NCBI GenBank assembly: GCA_023230485.1 | Contig: JALNXG010000067.1 | Location: forward strand, 1-19,596 | From: Melioribacteraceae bacterium | GTDB lineage: Bacteria > Bacteroidota > Ignavibacteria > Ignavibacteriales > Melioribacteraceae | Length of the DNA stretch: 19,596 nt | Direction of reading: 5' to 3' | Shown here: in pieces, positions 15,253 to 19,596 of the stretch | Position numbering within the stretch: the first letter of the stretch is position 1 | Layout: each line of letters opens with the position of its first letter | Made by a program: the position numbers and the translations under genes | The notes under the pieces: model-generated | What the model saw: only the letters and a program-made list of their open reading frames with translations | What the model was told of the DNA's origin: nothing | The model's database searches: none

Positions 15253-15582
15253 GCCAAACCTCTATTCTTTTATAAAACAATCGTTAATTTATACTTTAAT
15301 AACCGCTATAAATACATATTGTTACAAAGAAACTTATCAACAGTATTTAAATGGGTAGATTATTATTAGTGTAACTATTAGTATGACAAAAACGGACACC
15401 ACAAATCCCAATTAATCGTTATGCAAGCATCCTACCGCGTTGCTATAGGTTATTATATTCGTTCGCGTTTTACGTTTTACCTTCCTGCCTGTACTTTTAT
15501 TCGTTTTACTAGCTCAATTTGTCATTAATTTCTTTCAACTTTCCATTTTAACGCCTTATCTGACGATAATTGAGGATAAAAC
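15253..15582. other. Non-coding gap with CGTTTTAC repeats
   Basis: No gene is convincing here. CGTTTTAC occurs at 15466-15473, 15473-15480 and 15502-15509. The segment is somewhat richer in G+C than its surroundings. A 63-aa plus-strand frame at 15167-15358 is only the antisense of the 36-aa gene. Confidence 0.4.
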
Positions 15583-15678
15583 ATGAGGTTTAAAGTTGAG
15601 GAGAGGATTGTTTATTATTTCCAACGGATTTGGGAAGACACTAAAACGCCGTCCAGATGGGAGACAGTTAAGAATTGA
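15583..15678 (+). CDS. Possible very small protein (31 aa)
   Basis: Starts MRFKVEERIVYYFQRIWEDT and ends with RWETVKN. It is supported by a good ribosome site (TGAGGATAAAAC before the ATG) and by protein-like composition with aromatic residues. There is no homology that I recognise, and 31 codons can arise by chance. Confidence 0.4.
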   Translation: MRFKVEERIVYYFQRIWEDTKTPSRWETVKN

Positions 15679-15752
15679 ACGGTCTTTGAGGGGTTTTCAT
15701 AGTTAATTAAGGCTATTCACTGAAAAAAAGATATCTATTTCATTAAAATAGA

Positions 15753-15782
15753 CAGACTACTAGCTTTAGTGCTAGTAGTCTG
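15753..15782 (-). terminator. Rho-independent terminator of the replication module
   Basis: Perfect 12-bp stem CAGACTACTAGC (15753-15764) with GCTAGTAGTCTG (15771-15782), 6-base loop. On the minus strand it is followed by TCTATTTT. It lies 22 bases after the stop of the 89-aa gene. Confidence 0.8.
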
Positions 15783-15804
15783 CTAAATGGTACTACGATG
15801 TTTT

Positions 15805-16074
15805 TTACCCTTTATCTGAGTACTTGTTATATCTCTCAAATTCCTTAGTATAAGATTGATTAAATACAGACTCGCCAACCCGACTTTTAAGATATTCTAC
15901 AATAGCAACTATATCTCTAGGAGTAATTCTATGGTTACTAAACTTACCGCTAAGGTAGTTGTGATGATTATCAGGATATACATTAGATGATACCTCTGCT
16001 AAAGAAAAACCAAGCTCATATATCGTATCTCTTATCAAAAAGAAGTTGTTTTCGATTATTTCTGTTATTTTCAT
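15805..16074 (-). CDS. 89-aa possible helix-turn-helix regulator
   Basis: An 89-aa protein last in the leftward module. IRDTIYELGFSLAEVSSNV (14-32) followed by NHHNYLSGKFSNHRITPRDI has the rhythm of an XRE-like helix-turn-helix, including a YLSGK turn where such proteins often read YLS-x-(I/L)-L-x-G. The match is imperfect and key glycine and small residues are shifted, so this is tentative. It would be a candidate regulator or replication partner, because it is separated from the primase gene only by the inverted TGGCAA array. Its ATG follows CAGAGAAAAAATA. Confidence 0.5.
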   Translation of the reverse strand: MKITEIIENNFFLIRDTIYELGFSLAEVSSNVYPDNHHNYLSGKFSNHRITPRDIVAIVEYLKSRVGESVFNQSYTKEFERYNKYSDKG

Positions 16075-16108
16075 TATTTTTTCTCTGTTTTATGAGTTAT
16101 TAAGAAGC

Positions 16109-16181
16109 CGTGGCAATTTGGCAATTTGGCAAATTCAACAGATAATGTTTCTTCAAATTGCCATATTGCCAATTTGCCACG
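16109..16181. repeat. Inverted array of six TGGCAA boxes
   Basis: The left arm carries TGGCAA at 16111, 16119 and 16127, an exact 8-bp period. The right arm carries TTGCCA at 16158, 16166 and 16174. The 27-bp arms pair at 24 positions around a 19-base centre. It starts 12 bases after the primase stop. There is no T-run, so it is not a typical terminator; it may be an origin, a protein-binding array or an RNA structure between the two genes. Confidence 0.85.
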
Positions 16182-16192
16182 TACTTCATAGA

Positions 16193-18250
16193 TTATTTTG
16201 ATTTATATTTGCCATGTCCTTCACTAGTAAAGTGAGTTCTATTTGCAAGTAGTCTATCTAAGCTTCTAACACTTATCAAACCCTCAGTTAATACTAGTGA
16301 TTCTGCCCTTGTAAATGTTCTATTTAACATTTTTAGCTTACTAACTATTCTATCTTCCTCTGATTTACCATTAGATTTTAAATTAAATGATAGATATTCA
16401 CTCAGTTTTATAGATTTAGTAGTAATCTCTAAACAAAGTTTCATAGTTGTAAGGTCAATAACAATTTTGTCTGTGGTGGTATAATCACTTTCCATTAATT
16501 TGATTATTCTAGCTAGTTTCCATGTATATACTCCATAACGTCTAACTATAGAAATCATCAAGTCATCATAACAATACTTGTCATTCTCTTTTTCCATTTC
16601 ATCATCAAAATATTCCTCAACTTCAATTGGTATTATAAATTCAGGTATGTTGCTTTGATAATGAACATACTTCTCAAAGAAAAACTGCTTCAATGCTTTA
16701 TTGTCTTGTTTTACCCTACTTGCATTTCCTCTATTCCATAAAATAGAATTATCAAGTAAGAAGTAGAGTGACCTAGAGAAAAAGCCATTGTTAATATCCT
16801 TGAACATCTCTGGAAATTGTGAATTAGTACCAGTCAAACAGAAATTGATTAATGGAAAGTCAATATTAATGTCTGTCTTATCTGTCTTTCTCATAATAGA
16901 TATATTTTCATTAGAGAGACCTTTTCTTAGAATGTAATCATAATCACCAAACTCTTTAGCATTTGTAGAAGTAAACTCTGATATTTCTGTACTATAAAGT
17001 GTACCTGTTCCACAATTTGCATTAAGTCTCTCAGCTAGTTCAATTGCAGAAATATTTGGTGGAAGAAATAGTGTTTTTTTAGTCCCATTTACTTTTTCAC
17101 TCTTATTCAAATGATTTTCTATAGATGAAAACAGTTCAACTATAAATCCGCTTGCACTTTTTCCAGACGCTGAGAGAGCAACAGCTACTGTTCCTAGATT
17201 CAATCCAAGCGTAGTCCCATTGTAGCTGAATCGAAATTTGGTGAATAAATTTGGTAAGAGACCAATCAAGATGAATAATAGATAAGATCTACCTGAGAAT
17301 TTGGAATATTTATCAATAATCTCATTGATTTTAGGCGGTAGATTATCAAATACAAAATCCGAATATTCTGTTATAAATGAATTAGTATTTTCATAATTAG
17401 ATTCATTAGTAAATTGTATTTTGATTCTTTTTTCAAAATCGAATAAATCGTCTTTTGTAAGAGGATTTCTAATACCATTTGTAAATCCATCTCTGATAGT
17501 CTTTTTAGCAAGTTCAAGGTTATCAATATTACCTCTTTCTATAATAAAGGTCTCTAAAGCATTGATAGCTTTATCAGCAGATATTAATCCACCAGCGGAA
17601 TAACCACCTAATAATCTTGAAATATTCAGCAATTTATGATGCTTTTCACCATCTTTAGCAGATAGTATATAATCACTTGCTTTGCTAAGTATAAATTTAG
17701 AAGTTTCATCATCTAATTTAATTTCTTCCATTTCATTGGGATCTTTATAATAGACTTCTTTATCATAAGACATAAAGCAAGTTCTAGATATATTCTTACA
17801 TGATTTATCTATTACAATACCATAATATTGTCTAAAATAAGATTGGTAATACTCAAAGTATTTCAAATGATTTCTTTCATCATCACTACTTAATAAAACA
17901 ACTTTGAGACCATGCCCAGATGGCGAATTAAACATCAACACAATCGGTAGTTTTGATTTGATCAACCTTTGTTTTAATTCTTCTGGATTATCTATTTTAT
18001 CTATATCTAAACATATTAGTCCTGAATATTCAATTAATTCATTATCAGTTCTTTTTTTAAATAGACCAGAGAATGTTACATTATCTAATAGTTTAGTCTT
18101 ATCCATACCTCCTATTCTGATTTGCATGATTTTAGACCTTAAATCCATATCTGATTTTATTAGATTTGCTATTTCAATTAGCCCTATATTACTAGAGCTA
18201 TTGATATTTGTGATTGGAGCTTTAAAGTAGCTTACCTGAATGCCTTTCAT
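16193..18250 (-). CDS. Primase-helicase-like replication protein (VirE_N-like + DUF3987)
   Basis: A 685-aa protein with the architecture common in Bacteroidota mobile elements. Residues about 1-175 are a BT4734/VirE_N-like primase-type domain: GLICLDIDKI (D82, D84), NSPSGHGLKVV (H113) and IDKSCKNISRTCFMSYD match the DxD, sxH and late acidic motifs of archaeo-eukaryotic-type primases. About 195-260 (EKHHKLLNISRLLGG ... AKKTIRDGF) looks like a primase C-terminal helical domain. About 300-570 is DUF3987, with a Walker-like ALSASGKSAS (358-367). It probably primes or unwinds the element's own replication. The ATG at 18250 shares its A with the TAA of the HTH gene, and AGGAGG lies inside that gene's end, so the two are coupled. 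Family assignment is strong; the reaction is inferred. Confidence 0.85.
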   Translation of the reverse strand: MKGIQVSYFKAPITNINSSSNIGLIEIANLIKSDMDLRSKIMQIRIGGMDKTKLLDNVTFSGLFKKRTDNELIEYSGLICLDIDKIDNPEELKQRLIKSKLPIVLMFNSPSGHGLKVVLLSSDDERNHLKYFEYYQSYFRQYYGIVIDKSCKNISRTCFMSYDKEVYYKDPNEMEEIKLDDETSKFILSKASDYILSAKDGEKHHKLLNISRLLGGYSAGGLISADKAINALETFIIERGNIDNLELAKKTIRDGFTNGIRNPLTKDDLFDFEKRIKIQFTNESNYENTNSFITEYSDFVFDNLPPKINEIIDKYSKFSGRSYLLFILIGLLPNLFTKFRFSYNGTTLGLNLGTVAVALSASGKSASGFIVELFSSIENHLNKSEKVNGTKKTLFLPPNISAIELAERLNANCGTGTLYSTEISEFTSTNAKEFGDYDYILRKGLSNENISIMRKTDKTDINIDFPLINFCLTGTNSQFPEMFKDINNGFFSRSLYFLLDNSILWNRGNASRVKQDNKALKQFFFEKYVHYQSNIPEFIIPIEVEEYFDDEMEKENDKYCYDDLMISIVRRYGVYTWKLARIIKLMESDYTTTDKIVIDLTTMKLCLEITTKSIKLSEYLSFNLKSNGKSEEDRIVSKLKMLNRTFTRAESLVLTEGLISVRSLDRLLANRTHFTSEGHGKYKSK

Positions 18251-18441
18251 TACTGACCTCCTAAGCTACTGCTTTTCTTTAATGAAGCAATCACTTCATT
18301 ATAATCGAATAAAACGGTGTTACCCGCTTTTATGAAAGGAATTTCTCCCTTTTTTCTTAATCTCCACAATGTAGTTGAAGAAATATTGAGATTATGACAA
18401 ATCTCTGGAATAGTTTGTAATCGTTTTTCATTCGATTCCAT
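18250..18441 (-). CDS. Small HTH protein (MerR/excisionase-type, HTH_17)
   Basis: The ATG at 18441 is chosen because TACGAGGTGTTAAG precedes it and the 38 codons upstream have leader-like composition. The 63-aa product is essentially one winged-helix domain: IPEICHNLNISSTTLWRLRK (11-30) is the helix-turn-helix, and GEIPFIKAGNTVLFDYNEV (32-50) is the wing, with the IPFIKAG turn typical of excisionase-like HTH_17 proteins. Such proteins act as excisionases or as regulators of the primase genes they precede. It overlaps the primase start by one base and lies downstream of the 10-bp iterons at 18555-18584, its most likely binding site by position. Confidence 0.88.
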   Translation of the reverse strand: MESNEKRLQTIPEICHNLNISSTTLWRLRKKGEIPFIKAGNTVLFDYNEVIASLKKSSSLGGQ

Positions 18442-18554
18442 CTTAACACCTCGTAATAAGTTATATAAAATATAAATTCGTTGAATTGAATTATTATTAG
18501 GTGTAAGTTCTTCAATTATGAAAATTACTTTATACTGGAAACATAGTCGAATCA

Positions 18555-18584
18555 ATAGCAGGATTAAGCAGTATTAAGCAGGAT
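18555..18584. repeat. Three 10-bp iterons upstream of the HTH gene
   Basis: ATAGCAGGAT, TAAGCAGTAT and TAAGCAGGAT follow one another without spacing, one DNA helical turn apart. They lie 114 bases upstream of the HTH start and just beyond the end of the 263-aa gene. This fits an operator or a recombination accessory site. Confidence 0.75.
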
Positions 18585-18611
18585 GTAGTATTTGAGTTAT
18601 ATTATAGTAGT

Positions 18612-19403
18612 TTAATTATTTCCACTCATCTTTTTAATTTGGTAATCAAGGTTAGATTTAAATGTTTTAAAATCCACATCACTTGTAATTCCATTCTTTA
18701 TTTCTCTTTCTTTATCTTTTAAAGATTTAATAGTATCATTGTAATATAAATCCGTATGGAGTCCCTTTCCATTATATCTGAATATCAATCTACTATGAAA
18801 ATGTATATGTTCTTCAAAGAAATACTTGAACATATAGCCTATCATATATTTTGTTAAATCTGTCTTCCAAAGCTTACAAGAACTACCACTTATAGTTACA
18901 AAAGAATGATTTTCGTCAGAAGTAAACTCTTCCTTTTCCAGATCAATTTTAAAATGTAAGTTTAGAAAATCATATATCTCTTCAATTGTTAAAACAAGTA
19001 GTTCAGTGACTATTTGCTCTTTATTCTCATTAATCGAATCTTTGACTGTCCGAAGTTCATTAATTCTATTATTAATTAGTTCATATAACCACTCTTTCTT
19101 TTTTAATGAACTTTTAATAAATTGTTGATCACCACCAACATGATCCTTTGTCTTCATATCAGTTCTTTTTGACGCATCTGGATTTCTAACGTCTTGAAAT
19201 AACACAACCCCTTTATCAGAGTAAAGTGGAATATCTTCAGTTTCAGGCATTTGAGAATAAAATTCATCTAATTCTAACAAAAATATTTTTAATTGTTCCG
19301 AATCCAATATAAGAGACAAAGCATTTTTAAAATTATATTTGTTCCGTCCTATGATGTAGTTATATCCAAAGGAAAGTTCTTCTTTTTTTAATGTTATAGC
19401 CAT
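18612..19403 (-). CDS. Uncharacterised 263-aa element protein
   Basis: Not recognised with confidence. The protein is soluble, 263 aa, with no signal peptide. About 25-125 is mixed, and the middle (KKKEWLYELINNRINELRTV) is charged and helical. About 180-245 (YMIGYMFKYFFEEHIHFHSR, then KSLKDKERE) weakly recalls the C-terminus of proteins found near integration modules of Bacteroidota elements (RteC-like), but the match is too loose to name it. It is the first gene of the leftward module, and the iteron-bearing gap separates it from the HTH and primase genes. The ATG at 19403 begins MAITLKKEELSFG; upstream TTAATGGC gives little ribosome-site support. Confidence 0.6.
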   Translation of the reverse strand: MAITLKKEELSFGYNYIIGRNKYNFKNALSLILDSEQLKIFLLELDEFYSQMPETEDIPLYSDKGVVLFQDVRNPDASKRTDMKTKDHVGGDQQFIKSSLKKKEWLYELINNRINELRTVKDSINENKEQIVTELLVLTIEEIYDFLNLHFKIDLEKEEFTSDENHSFVTISGSSCKLWKTDLTKYMIGYMFKYFFEEHIHFHSRLIFRYNGKGLHTDLYYNDTIKSLKDKEREIKNGITSDVDFKTFKSNLDYQIKKMSGNN

Positions 19404-19596
19404 TAATAAGTCATACTCATATTAATTCAAAATAGAATAAAATTATACTTATAATTATTATAGGTATATAAATTACATAAATGTTAGAATATAAAGTTGA
19501 AAAAACATATAAAGTGTTTAAAATTATGTTAAAATATTGAAACAGGTTTGTGAAACTATATATAAACCAATAACATACGTATAGTATATTTACTAC
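19404..19596. other. Right margin, non-coding, with inverted GTTTCA motifs
   Basis: No gene is visible. On the minus strand GTTTCA (19551-19556), GTTTCAA (19537-19543) and TTTAACATAATT (19522-19533) occur in the order seen on the plus strand near the left end. This is consistent with attachment-end binding sites. It also carries the leader of the 263-aa gene. Confidence 0.4.

Noticed and set aside
16109..16181. CRISPR array
   Set aside because: The repeats are 6-8 bp, contiguous and inverted, with no spacers and no cas genes.
17421..18230. Two plus-strand frames (60 and 108 codons)
   Set aside because: Both are antisense to the well-supported primase gene.

Overview
The window is an AT-rich (about 30% G+C by eye) bacterial accessory region that looks like most or all of an integrated mobile element. 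Three protein types point to the Bacteroidota/Ignavibacteriota group: the tyrosine integrase with a Bacteroidota-style N-terminal arm-binding domain, the helix-turn-helix plus VirE-like/DUF3987 primase pair, and a surface protein of the kind these bacteria encode. Some genes have clear Shine-Dalgarno sites (AGGAGG, GAGG, GGAAGG) and others start in A-rich leaders. The phylum is an inference. No capsid, portal, terminase, relaxase or conjugation gene is visible, so the element resembles a phage-satellite-like or non-conjugative integrative element.

Layout. 1-216: left margin with GTTTCA motifs. 217-1434: integrase, closed by a bidirectional terminator. 1538-5079: a leftward repetitive secreted fibre protein, divergent from a secreted trypsin-fold protein whose catalytic His and Asp positions are replaced. 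5148-5526: two related structured elements read here as a duplicated non-coding RNA, with a compensatory base change in the shared stem. 5725-6180: a 151-aa orphan protein whose terminator is almost identical to that of the first RNA. 6414-12782: a defence block holding a type IIG-like restriction-modification enzyme, an 86-aa acidic protein and a TIR protein in one operon, then a separate HEPN (Apea-like) protein. The block is bracketed by 3' remnants of two genes, possibly a cytochrome c (6220-6336) and certainly a DnaQ-like exonuclease (12887-13282). 13386-14751: a 389-aa IPT/TIG-domain protein between two near-identical 23-bp direct repeats. 14927-15678: three very small genes. 15805-19403: a leftward replication/regulation module (263-aa protein, HTH protein, primase-helicase, 89-aa protein) with a 10-bp iteron cluster and an inverted array of six TGGCAA boxes. 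19404-19596: right margin carrying GTTTCA motifs in the opposite orientation to the left end.

How it fits together. The integrase and the HTH/primase module would move and copy the element. The centre is cargo: anti-phage functions (restriction-modification, TIR, HEPN) and secreted surface proteins. The least explained parts are the paired RNAs with the 151-aa gene, and the TGGCAA array beside the primase.
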